From Hofstenia miamia (lineage: Eukaryota; Xenacoelomorpha; Acoela), in contig SCFE01000063.1 in NCBI GenBank assembly GCA_004352715.1, forward strand, positions 1,084,457 through 1,148,456: 64,000 nt of DNA, given 5' to 3'. The position numbers and the translations under genes were made by a program. Below the pieces are notes generated by a model that was not told the origin of the DNA, made no database searches, and saw only the letters and a list, made by a program, of their open reading frames with translations. Every line of letters starts with the position of its first letter. Within the stretch, counting starts at the first letter, position 1. Below, piece by piece: positions 20,544 to 35,000 of this stretch.

Positions 20544-23500
20544 ATGGAGGCGTTAATTCCAGTTATCAATAAACTACAGGAGGTGTTCAGCGCTGTTGGG
20601 GCAGACTCAATTCAACTGCCACAAATTGTAGTTGTTGGAAGTCAAAGCTGTGGCAAAAGTTCTGTGTTGGAAAATTTAGTGGGCAAGGATTTCTTACCTC
20701 GCGGAACTGGGATTGTTACACGTCGTCCTCTAGTATTGCAGCTTACTCATCTTAGTGAAGATGAATTAGCATCATTTCAAAGTGAGGAAGGACTAAGCGA
20801 GGACATAACGGAATGGGCGAAATTTTCACACACAAAAAACAAGGTAATCGTCTTGGAACCATATATTTATATATGGGCATGAATTTGCGCTTAAGAAATT
20901 TATTGTATAGTAAAACACCAACGAAGTAAAAGCACAGAAGCAGTATACATTACATCAGCTTAAAAATATTGAATGAACATGTCATCTATCAAACCTGAAT
21001 TTAGATTAAAGATTTAGAAAATCTGGAAAAGTATGGGAACGTCCTATGAACTATTGACAAAGACACCTCTTATTAATATATACATGTACATGTTTACATG
21101 TGTTAGCGCGAAATACTTTGAATTGTCTATGTACGTATCTCTAATTTTTCTCAAAAAAATTAATATCCATAATTTTCATTGAGGTTGAGTACAGCAGAAG
21201 ATGTATAAATTCTTTGAGCTCAATTTTTTAGAAAAAATTTTTCATATTCATTGACACAACTAAAATAATAGTTTCTTGAAAAGTATTTTACTTTACTTTT
21301 GGACAAATTTTAAAACATTTTTTTATTTTTATTTGCCATTGCTACTTGTTTTTATTATTTTATTCAATTATGAATTATTTGACCAACTAAGGTAATAATG
21401 ACTTAATGTTTTGAAAAGTTTTTAAATCTAATTCAAACAAAACCATCGCTTAATAGCATATTAATGTTTACATTTTAATTTATCAATCATTATTATTTAC
21501 TTTACATCCAACTCACTTTTATTCATTTGTGAGGGCTACTAAAATTGTGCTATTTCTATTTTCAAAAAGCTAAGAAATGGATATTCCTATAATTAGGTGA
21601 CTTTTTGTTTTTTTAGCATTGTCTGAAGCTTACTATAAACACATTTATGCACATGTAATATCACTGGTTGTGTGTTTTATTGTGCTACAATAAGTCACAT
21701 TTTGTATTAAATCAGCAGTTGGTTGTGGTTATTTTGTTTAAAATTTAGCTTCAACATTCATCATATTTCAGTTTTAAGGTCTAAGATTAACTCATTTCTA
21801 TCAGAAAAGTTGCTAAGAATATTTCCATGCTTGAATGAATATTTGCAGAAATTCAATCCAATATTTATTGTGGTCTTCCGGAAAAATCATTTGTCCAAAA
21901 ATTTGCTATTTTGTCTTGCGAGGATAAAAATATTTGTTGTTTGCTTAGCTTTTATTTTTGCAATTAAACAAGAAAGTTATGTATTTCCTACATAAACGCA
22001 CTTTTTGACATCATTTGAGTACATTTTAGAATTTTAAAGGTAACTTTTTGGCTGTCTTATTTATAATAATAATATTTTTATCGATTTAGTGTCTACTAAA
22101 AGCTTTGAAGAATTAAATTGATCGGATTTTACGTTTTGTAATCAACCTATTCTGTACCTTTTTCCCGATCGAATTATTGAATGACATTCAAATTAAATGT
22201 TGCTTCGTTCGATTTAAAATATAGCGCAATAAATTTTAAAAGTAAACCAATCAAATTAAATCCTTAAGTCATTCAATTTAAAATAAGTATGAAACTATGC
22301 CTTTATTGAAAGAAAGTGAAAATCAAGAAACAAAATATATAATAACCTATAAAGTAATACTATATATTATATCAAAATAGTGTTTACTTTATTTTTCATA
22401 CTAGAAATCCTCTCCAGTCGTAACTGTTGCATAGTGCCTCTGTACATGTCGAAAAAATTAATTGCATGAATAAAGTTATTGGCATAAATGATTGCATCCT
22501 CAAAAATATATCTTACTTGATTCAGCGCATAATAGTCGTACTGGTTCGGTAAGTGGATCCTTAATATTTGGGCTTGGTCTTAGATTTGATAAACGACCAA
22601 AAAGATTCAAGGCTTCTGCAAGAAATTTAGGTTGCTCTCATCCCGGTAGCACCTAATTTTACGGTTGAGTGTAAACCTTAAAATAGATTTCATAAATGCA
22701 TATTGCAATTGTTAGTTCTTGCCAATGCACACCAATCTTTGATATTTTGGGTTCCAATATTGCGGCTTTTTGCTTCAATTGGTGTATCGCTATGCATTCC
22801 ACGTTTAACATTTTTTTAGCAATCTCCCTTTTCTCAGCCAGAAAATTACCCTCATCCAGTTGAGATAACAAAGTCACACAACATTTATGATTAACAGACT
22901 ACAAAATGTCTTAGCTTTTTATTCGAATGGTAAGAGGTGGAATGTAGTCAATTATTCCAATGTGTTTGAGGTCGAATAAAATTGAGTTTATTCAATATGT
23001 ACATTTTTTAAAATTTATCGGTAATTCGTATAACTGAAGACTAGTGTTTATTAGATATTTTAATTTAGTTGTACATCGATTTTAACGATATTTGCCAGGA
23101 GATCACAAGAGAAACCGATCGCTTAGCTGGCGCTAATAAATGTATCATTGATGATCCTATTTATCTTAAAATTTATTCTCCCAATGTTCTCACTTTGACC
23201 TTAGTCGATCTCCCGGGAATTACAAAGGTATACTTTCTCTACTCGAATTATTAACTCATCGTGGTTAGGTAGCCGTTGGTGATCAACCTGAAAATATCGA
23301 GTTTCAAATCCGTGATATGATTATCAAGTACATTTCTAACCCAAATGCTATTATTTTAGCAGTTACTCCTGCAAACACAGATTTTGCTACATCTGAATCA
23401 TTGAAACTAGCTAAAGAAATCGATCCAGATGGACGCAGGACACTAGCTGTCATAACGAAGCTTGATTTAATGGATGCAGGGACTGATGCTTTAGATGTTT

Positions 23501-26500
23501 TATGTCAAAGAGGTATATATATCTTTATTCTTATATGAACAAGTCTGTTAGTATTTACGTATCTGTGTACAATTAGCGACTTGACAGTCCATATACATGT
23601 ATTAATGTTCAGTGCATCATTTTTTTTACAATGCTCTTTCTCATCATTGTAGTGTTCTTTGAATTGATTTATGACGTTTCGACATTTTTACACTGTTAAT
23701 AGCGAATAATTCTGATAGCGTAAACTTGTAACTTTTACTAACTACCTTCGTAGGAATTGTCGGACATTCCTCTTTAGGTAGTTTCTATAATCTAGGTTTA
23801 AAATAAATTTAGTACATTGCTGCAACTTTTCACTGCAACAAGGTTTTGAAGTATGTCGATAGCTGTGTTCAGGGTTGGCGAAATGTTGTATTTTTAAAGT
23901 TCAAAATAATGTGTTGTTTTTTTGCTTTTAGACAGAACTACTTCAAGTTTCTATAATTTCGCTGAAAATACATATAATAGAAAACATTAAATTATGATAA
24001 ACTTATCAACATTAATTTTTCGTTTGATACACGATAGTTCTACTACCTTTTCGACAGAAAGTTAGCCTTGAAAAATTTTTTTCTAGTTTGCATAAAACTC
24101 TGCATGAAAGCATTGCAAAAATATTTGTTTAAAACACTATTGTAAACAGTGCTTAAAACACCCCATGCTTTAAGCATACCAACCATGGCTGTGTTTATAC
24201 TAGTGGATGAAAACTTTCTTTAACTTCACAGTGTGCTTGTTGGTCACGGAGAAGGTCTTAACTTTTACTGCTTAAGGTCCATAACGACGCTATCTCTTTG
24301 ATGAAACAATCATCATATTACAGTAGTTATTGCTACCTTGGCAATGACTCAATAACTTCGAAATTCGTTTTGACTTATTGCTTCTAAGTTTACCTATGCC
24401 TTCCAATAGAGCTTTAGTGATAGTGGTAGAATTAATGAAACAATATACTAATTAAGACAACAGATTTTATATAAGTTTATCGGTAATTATCAAAATTTAC
24501 GTGGAGCTCTGGAGGATCTATGGCAGTTTATTTATCTATTGTTAAAATGATTTGAATTCATCATCTATATAGAAGCAAAAGAATTTCATGCAATCTTATG
24601 AGATTATAATTTTCTTAATTATTAATATTTAATATTTTTTATTACTATTGAATTCGTTTAGTTATACCTGTTAAGTTGGGTATTATCGGAGTCATCAACA
24701 GAAGTCAACTTGATATCAACAAAGCAAAGGTATCTTTCTATAATGAATCTTGTAATTGTTCGCTTATGCTCGTTAAATCCTTTGTAGTTATATACCGTAA
24801 CAATATTTTTTGTATGGGACAAGATAAATCATTTTTATTTTACATTCGTTTTTTTATTTTTACAATGTATTTAAAATTTATATATTTTTGCTATTTTTAT
24901 CTTACTAAATTTCAAATATTTAGAGTATACAGGAAGCGTTGAAAGACGAAGCAACTTTCATTCAAAAGAGATACCCTGCGATTGCCAATAGGAACGGAAC
25001 GAGATATTTAGCCAAAACTCTTAATAAAGTATGTTTCTCAACAGTAGTTAATATACCAATGTTTTGTTTAGCTGTTAATGTATCACATCAAGGACTGTTT
25101 ACCTGAATTGAAAACCCGCATCAATGTTATGTCATCACAGTTTCAGCAGCTTTTATCCAGTTACGGGGAGCCAATTGAAGATGAGGTGCGAAATTTAAAT
25201 AAAAAATATACTATATTTATATTTAAAGAGTTTGTCTACATGAATAAATTTGTTTAATGGTTTTTGCTGCATCGGTTGATTTTGACACGTGGAGTTCGTT
25301 TTCGCCACCATAATCTTGAATTTTTAGGGGCAAACTTTATTGCAAATTATCACTCGATTTGCGACAGAATATTGCAATACAATCGAAGGAACTGCGCGCA
25401 ATATTGAAACAGCGGAGCTGTAAGTCTAGTATTTCTTAAAATTCATTTTTCACCAAAGTATTTATTTGGAAAATCTATGACAAATATAATTATTTTCAAT
25501 TTTCTTTCAAAAATTGAAAACAACATCTGTTGTCTATTTTTTCATCGCACTTTAGAATCATCTTTCAATCTTTTACTTTAAGTGTGTTTTATGATTCATT
25601 TCCTAAAAACAACAATAAATTAAATTAGTGTGATGTGCATTTAAATACCGCGNCGACGGTTACTTCTGATACACCCTGTATATTTATATTTAAAGAGTTT
25701 GTCTACATGAATAAATTTGTTTAATGGTTTTTCTGCATCGGTTGATTTTGACACGTGGAGTTCGTTTTCGCCACCATAATCTTGAATTTTTAGGGGCAAA
25801 CTTTATTGCAAATTATCACTCGATTTGCCACAGAATATTGCAATACAATCGAAGGAACTGCGCGCAATATTGAAACAGCGGAGCTGTAAGTCTAGTATTT
25901 CTTAAAATTCATTTTTCACCAAAGTATTTATTTGGAAAATCTATGACAAATATAATTATTTTCAATTTTCTTTCAAAAATTGAAAACAACATCTGCTGTT
26001 TTCTATTTCTTCATCTTTCAATCTTTTACTTTAAGTGTGTTTTATGATTCATTTCCTAAAAACAACAATAAATTAAATTAGTGTGATGTGCATTTAAATA
26101 CCGCGTGCTTAAATTCCTAGCAATATGAATTTGTTTTAATTATACACCTAGCGGCTATTTGTAGAATTTATAGCAATTATATTTTAATTTGCAGTATACG
26201 ACACCAAACACTTCGAAAAGAAAATAATGTCATTAAAATTTGCAGCGAATTTCTTAAAATAGTATTAAATCAAACATGAGTAAAATTTAAAACTCAAAAC
26301 CCTACAGTTTGGTTTTGTTACCTATTATTACAAATGTATAGCTGTATCAGTCTTTGCGATTGAACTCGTATCGAAATTGTGGTATTTAGTTTTATATGGA
26401 TTTATTTTTTATGAATTTTACTTTAAATAAGCGTTTGATATATTTCATAGGTTTCTCATTTTACTTTAAGCAAATCATTTAAGATTATCTATTCACGACC

Positions 26501-29500
26501 AATTCATGAAATATTTTAATCCTTCCTCCTTTCAACTGAGAACTGCCGTATTAGTCAACATTTATTATCAACGTTGTTTCTTAAATGCATGCATGATACT
26601 TTATTTAAGTTTAAGAGTTTTAGGAATAGTTTGCTTTGATCAAATCCATTTATGTTTAGTTGTGGTGGTGCCAGAATATGCTACATTTTCCATGAAACAT
26701 TTGGAAAAACATTAGATACTATTGATCCTCTTTCCAATCTGTCAACTCTGGATATTTTGACGGCTGTACGCAATGCAACAGTAAACAACGTTCTTCAGTC
26801 TTCGAATTTAACATTTCTTTAGGGACCGCGTCCTGCGTTGTTTGTCCCTGAGGTCTCGTTTGAACTTTTAGTAAAGAAACAAATTCGTCGGTTGGAAGAG
26901 CCTTGCTTGCGATGCGTAGAGTTAGTTCATGAAGAAATGCAAAGGATCATTCAACAATGTGGCACCTCGGTAAGATTTCTATTTTCGAATTCATAACACA
27001 CATACGTAATACGTTGTGTACTTTATACAAATTTTTGTCACATTTACTATTTTAATTAAAACACTAATATTTAGGAAATGATGCGATTTCCCCGTTTACA
27101 TGAAAAGATAGTTGATGTAGTGACCTTACTGCTGCGTAGACGACTGCCCATAACAAACGAAATGGTCTCAAACCTTGTCCGGATAGAATTAGCATACATT
27201 AATACCAAGCATCCGGATTTTTCTGATGCTGGTTTAGTCGAATCCCTATTCCCTAATGAAGTATGTCGCATTTTGAAGTTTTATCTAATTACAGCATTCA
27301 GTAGTACTGAGAATTTAATAGGATGTTAAGAAATTTAAATTGTAAATTCCAAAAAGTGAATGAAGGAGTTGTTATGCTTAACGGTTTTCTCTTATTTATT
27401 ATCCACCTGAAAATCTTACTGCATTTTGTAAGCAATATTAATGCCTTGTTATGCACTTATTTTATTCTAGCTGCCTCTTGCTTAACGAATTTCAACAATG
27501 CCAAATTATTTACGTCACCTCCCTCTATCATTTCTATATAAATCTAACCGAGAAATATTTAAAAACCTGTTATAAATCATTTAAATATCCAGGATATGCT
27601 TAGAATGATGATCTGCTTTCTATTGTGGATGGTGGTGATACTGCCAGCTCGATTAAGAGTGCACAGCTGGTAAGTTATAATTTTATCAAAGTTTAGCTTA
27701 AATTTGTTTAGCAACTTCCCCCAAAGCGAGCTTTGCCCAATTCCATTAATTTGCTGCCCGAAGTTGTAAGTTTATTTTGCTTTCAATTTGTATTATATTT
27801 TTGCATAATGCGTTATTTGTCACTGACGTTAAGGCATTCCTATGAGGTTTCACAAATTAGCTGTAGCATATAAATAATGTCTATGTGATTTTAGTTTTGG
27901 AACTTGTTTCAAAGTGCATATCCACAAATAAAACGCAAGTTAACAAGTATCGTCCAGATTTCGAAATTGTGGAATTTTTCCATAAAATGTACAGATTTCA
28001 TATGCATTTATTAAAATGATTCCTATACGCAGACTGGAGAAGTAAATGAAGAATTGGAATATGGCGTTAAGATTCAGAAATATCAACAAAATAAAAATTT
28101 CAGATGTTTTTACCAAGAATAAGACATTTGTTATTCTTAGGAAATATAATTTTTAATTCTATATGCGCTTGCTTAAGTACTGAAATTAATTATAATATGC
28201 AACCTAAGATATGTCAATTATGAAGGACACTTTCATATTTTTGTGAAAACCAGGAAAATTTTGTCCAGTCTGGAGTATTCTTATTTTTTTTACAAGTTTG
28301 GCTCAAATTGGTCTTTCTTATAAAAAATTTTCAGCCTAATTGTTTTTTTATTAAGCTTCTTCTAAAAACAATGACACAAGTAATTTGGTTCTTTGTAGGA
28401 CCTGTAAAGGTAAAAATTTCTCTCTAAAAACACATTGCTAATTTTTTTATGGAATAATTATTACTTCTGTCTGTCTGTCTGCTACAAATATACCCCACTG
28501 AACCAATAACTCATATATCCTTTTATGTACATTGAGAGCAAATGAGTTTCATGAACAATTGTTGTGCTTAGATACTACAAACCAAATGGTAGGTCACGAA
28601 ATCTTGACCTCAAAAATCAGTTGTACTTCACTTGCCTGATTAATCGTTAGGCAAAATGCACAGCTTACTTTAATTTGAGAAAAATATTTCACTAGGAATA
28701 ACATATTTGAAGCATCTTTCTAATATATTTTTAATTATTTTTAGTGACAACAACATTTACTGCTTTTAATCTAATGATCATTTAAACTCTTATGCAAATT
28801 CCAAAAATAGTCTATTTGATAAAGAAAATTAAACATTTTCGACGATTAAATCTTAAGATTTTGGTTGAAGTGTGATATAGTGTAGATGTGATTTTTTATG
28901 TCTAAGGAAAATACTGGAGACGGGAATTATGACATTTGAAGGGTAAGATTTCGATTTGGTAACAAAGAAGTTTATTTGTACTGGTGAACCAAAAAACAGG
29001 AGGTGTTGTACATTTCTGTGGAAATCACACATGAAATGTTTTAGCCTACAATTGGAAGTAAAAAATAAAAATGAGTGTTTTCAAAAGACAGGTATAAATA
29101 TGTTAAATTTCCTTTTGGGCTTATTGAATATAGGTGAAATTCTTGAATATCACGAGCCCTGTTGTTATCTAACCATTTAGCAATTAATGTCAATTTTTTC
29201 GTATTACACAGCCCTGCCACTAACTGGCAATACAACACTGAATATGCTGCCAAATGTACTCTCAAGAACCCGTTATTGCGTTAACATCACATTTTATTGT
29301 ACTCGGATGCTTGATCGATTGCTTTTAATTATTTACTCACGTTTCTATTCAGTTTTAAACTCCATTCGCCAAACGAAGTCGCAAATAACTTCTTTTGTTT
29401 GCAAATAATTTATTTAATGTAATAGCATTGGGTTTTCACAAATAAAATTTACTGCAGAATTTGAGTTTTGATAGTTGTTAAATGTTTACAATTGGCGCTT

Positions 29501-32047
29501 GCATGCATATTGGCATGTTACTGATTAGTTTGACCTAATAAAATGCATTTAGCCCTCTCAGCCACAATCTCGCAAACTTACAGCACGAGAATCACGCGAT
29601 GTTTCTATTATTCGTAAGTTTCCTTTTTCTGGAAATAATTATTTTCGTGTTTTGTATGCTATTATTTGCAGTTTCAATTGGAATACTTGGAATCTATTTG
29701 AAGTTTTGCACTATAAATAACTTAGGCACTTTTTTGTTTCTCCCACTACATACCACATATTTTTGAATGCTGACCATTATAGTTATACACCTTGTATGTG
29801 ATTACAACAAGAAATACTGGCATCACAGATTAACAAACTTTCAAATCAAAACTATTGCTTCCAAGTCTATTGATTCTACAGGCAAGGTTTTTGGACTTTT
29901 CTACGAATGAAAATGCTTATTTTATAATTGAGTTTTGTAATTCACCTTCTGCTAAAAATATGTTCAAATAACTAATCAGGTTTTGACTAAGAGCAAGGAA
30001 AATGTTTCCTCTGCAAAACTTTCGTAGTTGGTTTTGTATTATATGCAGGGTAACAGTTTTCAGCAGTGTTTTGAGATTTTATATTACCAAAGCACGCGTT
30101 CGATTGCAACTACTTGTCATGAACAATTACACTGATTTCTAGATATTGTAAAACACAAAATGGTGTAGGTACTTAAAAAACAGGTTTTTCAATTCTCGGA
30201 ATTGTAAAAACTCGTATTTGAATCAGTATATTGACAAGTGCAAGCATAAGCTGCATTAGCAGTGCAAAGATAAAGCACAAGCGATGATAAGCGAGGGTTT
30301 AAAGTGAAAAAAGCAAATCATTGAGAAAACAATTGAGTTAATACTAGATTTTATATTAGGATAAATGCATTTAGATGTTTTGTGAATTTCACAATGTTAA
30401 TTAGTCATAAATGGCAGGAAAATACCATTTGTGCGTTGAACAGTATTTCATCTCAATAATCAGAATTTTTAAAATGAATCGAATCTAGTATATTGGCCAT
30501 GACTGATTGTATGATTATCATTTCAGAAAGGGTATACACCCATGCCTCTATATAGTGGATCCTGCATAATCCAAATGTTGGTGATAAAGTATTTAATCCC
30601 TGCAATCTAATTACGTGTTTTAATTTATGTACACGAGGTGTGGCTAAAAAGAAACGGGAATATTGAATTTAGAAGTTTATTTAGATGCATGTCGTACAAT
30701 GCCCACATTGTCTAACACATACAAGTCATCTCTACTTGTCCCCTTCGAAATATTGCCCATTAGTTTTGATGCACTTTTCCATTCTTTTTTATTCCACTTT
30801 AAAGCACTGCGAAAATTGTTCGTTTGTGATGGTTTTGAGGTGTCTCGTCACCCTAGTCTTGATATTCTCGATTTCTTGGAAGTGTGTTCCTTTGAGAATC
30901 CTTTTCAGTTTTGGAAAAAGAAAGAAATTGCAAGGGGCGAATAAGGTGGATGATGTAACGTGGTGATTTCTTTCGACACCAAAAACTGTTTCACATTGAG
31001 TTCTCTGTGGCCAGGAGCATGGTCGTGGTGAAAGATCCAAGTTTTTCCTGCCCAGGAAGCTTTTCGTTTTTTGACGAATTTTGTTGACAAGACGAATCAG
31101 AACTTCCTTGTAAAAGTGTTGGTTAACTGTTTGCCCCTGAGGAACAACTTCATGATGCACCATTCCCTGATGGTCAAAGAAGGTGATCAGCATTACTTTT
31201 AATGTGAACATTGCTTGCGGGCTTTTTTTGGTCTGGATGAGGATATACTTTCCACTGACCACTCTGTCGTTTTGCTACTGGATCCTATTGAAAGGCCCAT
31301 GACTCGTCTCCTGTGATGAAGTTTTTCAAGACTTTTTCGTCTGCTTCCATTTGCTGAAGGATGTCTAGGCATGCATTAAATCGTTGAGCTTTCTACTCCT
31401 CAGTCAAGAACCTTGTCAAAATGTAAACCAAAATGGTGCAGACCGTTTCTTTGTCCATTTCAAGTTTGTTGGCAATGACACGAATTGTTAAGCGACGGTC
31501 TCTGCGAACCAACTGCAGAACCTTTTCGATGTTGGTATCCGTTATGGAAATGCAAGACCTCTCTGACTTCGGATCAGCCTCCACATTCTGCCCTTGTGAC
31601 ATTCAAAATCACTTGTTCTGAACATGGAAGAATCTCCATAAACATCACGCAACATCTTCAAAGTCTCCGTCGCCGTTTTTCCAAGTTTGACACAAAATTT
31701 AATGTTAATTCTATGCTCAATCATCTTTCTGCAATTGAACTCAACAAGTAATCAATTGTGATATTGTGTCGAAACAGCTGTTAAACAAAGAAGATATGCT
31801 ATGCCACCCTGTAGGTGTTGATTGCCGATGATTAATCGTATGATTCATTGTGTGACTTGAGTCCCGTTTCTTTTTAGCCATACCTCGTACATTGAGTGTG
31901 TTCGCGGAGCACACCGTTTTTGCACGATGGCTCGATTTCATAAAGAAGCTATATCTTAGCTGATCTTAGACAGTTTATAAAATCAAGGTCGGTTTCGTAA
32001 ATTTAAGCTGTAGCTCATTGCTTAGCTGCAGCTTTTAGATGTTTCAG

Positions 32048-32080
<33 letters not shown>

Positions 32081-35000
32081 CTATGTATTTTTTCCACAGA
32101 ACATATAAGCTGAATTTCCCCCTTAAATTCCTGAATTTTTGTAGGACGTAGTCTTTTAGTAGTCACTACCTTCATGCAAAATATTTAAGGGATCGATAAA
32201 TTTTTTNNNNNNNNNNNNNNNNNNNNNNNNNNNNNNNNNNNNNNNNNNNNNNNNNNNNNNNNNNNNNNNNNNNNNNNNNNNNNNNNNNNNNNNNNNNNNN
32301 NNNNNNNNNNNNNNNNNNNNNNNNNNNNNNNNNNNNNNNNNNNNNNNNNNNNNNNNNNNNNNNNNNNNNNNNNNNNNNNNNNNNNNNNNNNNNNNNNNNN
32401 NNNNNNNNNNNNNNNNNNNNNNNNNNNNNNNNNNNNNNNNNNNNNNNNNNNNNNNNNNNNNNNNNNNNNNNNNNNNNNNNNNNNNNNNNNNNNNNNNNNN
32501 NNNNNNNNNNNNNNNNNNNNNNNNNNNNNNNNNNNTATATATATATATGTCTTATAAAACATAAAATTTCATTTCAAAACAAAAACATTCCTCTAAGTTC
32601 TGTCAAGTGTGTGTCAATAAATATTGACGAACTAGAAGCCACCAGCAGAATATTTGCTATGGTCTATTTTTTCTTTTTTCGTGGAACTTTTTTTGGAGTT
32701 ATTGATTTTTTAAGGCGGGCTTGATTTTTTACTAAAGTGCGTTCACAAAATGTATCCTCTTTATCAACAGCGAATTCTTCTAGAATGTACCTATCTGCCT
32801 CAGCACCGATATTGTAAGTAGCTGGGGTATGCTGCATAAAACCTAACAAGGTTTAGTCCAACAAAACCCGTTTTGGAACAAACATTCCACAACCTGAAGT
32901 GAATGGATTCATTTCGGTTTTGTGCAAAACCTGGCAAGCACCTCCTAAGGAGTGGCTCATAAGAAAGACGTTCATAGAGCGGCATGAGATATTTATGGCT
33001 ATCTGTCTTAATGAAATATTTGCATTTATTTTCATTCCTTGCAAATATTTGCACCATTTCTTATTGCAATATTTATGTGATATGGATTTATCTAAATGAT
33101 CTGTGTAATGTAATGGAGTTGCCAAAATTTCATTTTGAATTTTTTTAATAATGTAATCGTCATCCTCTTCTTTTAAATCAGTTTGAATGTTGGACACGAT
33201 TGCATTTCTAAAGTATGCAGAAAATTTTCGACATCTAGAATTGGTCAATCCATCTCAGCCTACCATGAGCTTTTCTAATTTTATGGAGTCCATTATATAA
33301 CCCTTTTGCTACATAGTTTACACATTTAAGTTTATTCACTTTCAAATCAAAATTTCCATATGGATCTGCTTCCTCAATAGCTCTCATCACAGAACTATCA
33401 CCATCTAAAATAATATTTACATATATTTGAGAATATTTTTAGTATAATCTTGAGAATAGTTTGACTGCAATATCAACTTCTATACCACCACTGCTTCCAT
33501 CATAATTTTATCGCAATCATGTATCTCCTTGGATTTCGTGCACTTAGAGCAATATTTTGAAGCAATGTCATAGTCGATGATTCCTCCGCATCCGAATGAC
33601 CACATCCAATTACCAACCAGGCGTAAACAGATCTGATGTTGATATCTGCACTTATCATACCTTTAATAGAATTTGACTGGGTACACTTTGATTCAAATGT
33701 TCTCTCAAAGCAGCAGTGTTTACAAGTCCCAATAATTATGTAGCTCTTCAATCAATTCAATTATGGTTGAACGGCTTGAGATCTCATTGAATAATGATGA
33801 ATCCTTATTAGCTGCAATATGTTGTTTCTGAGTACCTCCGAAAGTATTATTTTTACGAGGCATACTCTAAAATATAATGACAATTATCTATTGATGTTCA
33901 CATACTATCTAGTTATTAATTAACATTATAATGAAACACAAATGAATAACTGAATTAATCTAGAAAGTTAAAAATGCATAACTACAGAAACAAACAAGGA
34001 TTATTTTTATCTAAGTCTACTGTCACTTTTTCTTATTGGCTTCTTGAACCCAGTTTTTTTGTGATATTGTTTGAAGCAAAAATTTGGATGCAATGCTGGT
34101 TTATCGTAGCAAGTCTCACAACAATGTTGTGTTAAGTTTCTATACTCCTTACCTAGCGATCGATCACTACACACCAAACAATCTCTTGTTGAAGAAATCC
34201 CGGGGAAGTGTAAATTTGGAGCATCTATACGGGTTCGCTGTGATCGTGGTGGCGACGAATTTGGATGTTTCCTTGTGGGCATCCTTGTCTGGATAACAGT
34301 ATAAGAACTGTTATCAGTAAATGATCCTAACATTTCAGCAACATGATTAAAGAATTTATTTTCATGTTCACTTGGGGATTCTTGTGTTATTTCTGTTACT
34401 GCTTCATGCGTAGGCTCCACAACAGTACCCCTCCAAGTTTTGTTCCAGGTTAAATTTCTTCCAATCAAGTCATCTACTGACAATAAAATGTCCTTGAAAA
34501 AAACAGTGTGACTTTCTTTGTTTGTCCATGTCACAATTGCATTTTGCTTATCTGAACTAATTATTTTTCCCTTGTAACTTACATCATGTTTCGACATAAC
34601 GCTAACACCTTCAAGAGAATCAAAGTTCACGTCTTTCATAGACACACGTTCAATTTTTTTAGTTTTGAAAAAATAAACATTGAAAACATAATCCATACTA
34701 AAATATAAGAGCAAAAAAGCATATGTAATTATTACACAAGTACTTGAAAATAAAATTTAAAACTAACGATAAGTTTTTTGGAAATGCAGACTAGAAAATT
34801 CTCAGCTCATTTCAAATTGCAATAGAAAAGACACTTTGTGTGCACGAACTTACATTAAATTTTCTACATGTCTCACCTAACCGTATGCAGCCATTATTAA
34901 GGCTTACTGAGAAATTGTTTCTTGTTGGCTGTAAGCATTAGCAAGCTAATGCTCATGTTCCACAGCTTTCGTCTAGCATCTATGAGCCTCCTTTTCAATA

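Noticed and set aside
22659-22877. 72-codon minus-strand frame in DRP1 intron 1
   Set aside because: It has no recognisable domain, no splice partners and chance-like composition.
26506-26715. 69-codon plus-strand frame overlapping DRP1 exon 8
   Set aside because: Exon 8 uses another frame ([19 protein letters not shown]) with a clear TTTAG acceptor at 26659. The overlapping frame is a shadow.
28956-29408. Overlapping frames on both strands in DRP1 intron 12
   Set aside because: Similar length on both strands with no motif. DRP1 joins correctly without them.
30663-30966. Two overlapping plus-strand frames of 93 codons
   Set aside because: They are antisense shadows of the mariner transposase on the minus strand.
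32185-32562. 125-codon minus-strand frame
   Set aside because: It consists of N bases flanked by a TA repeat.
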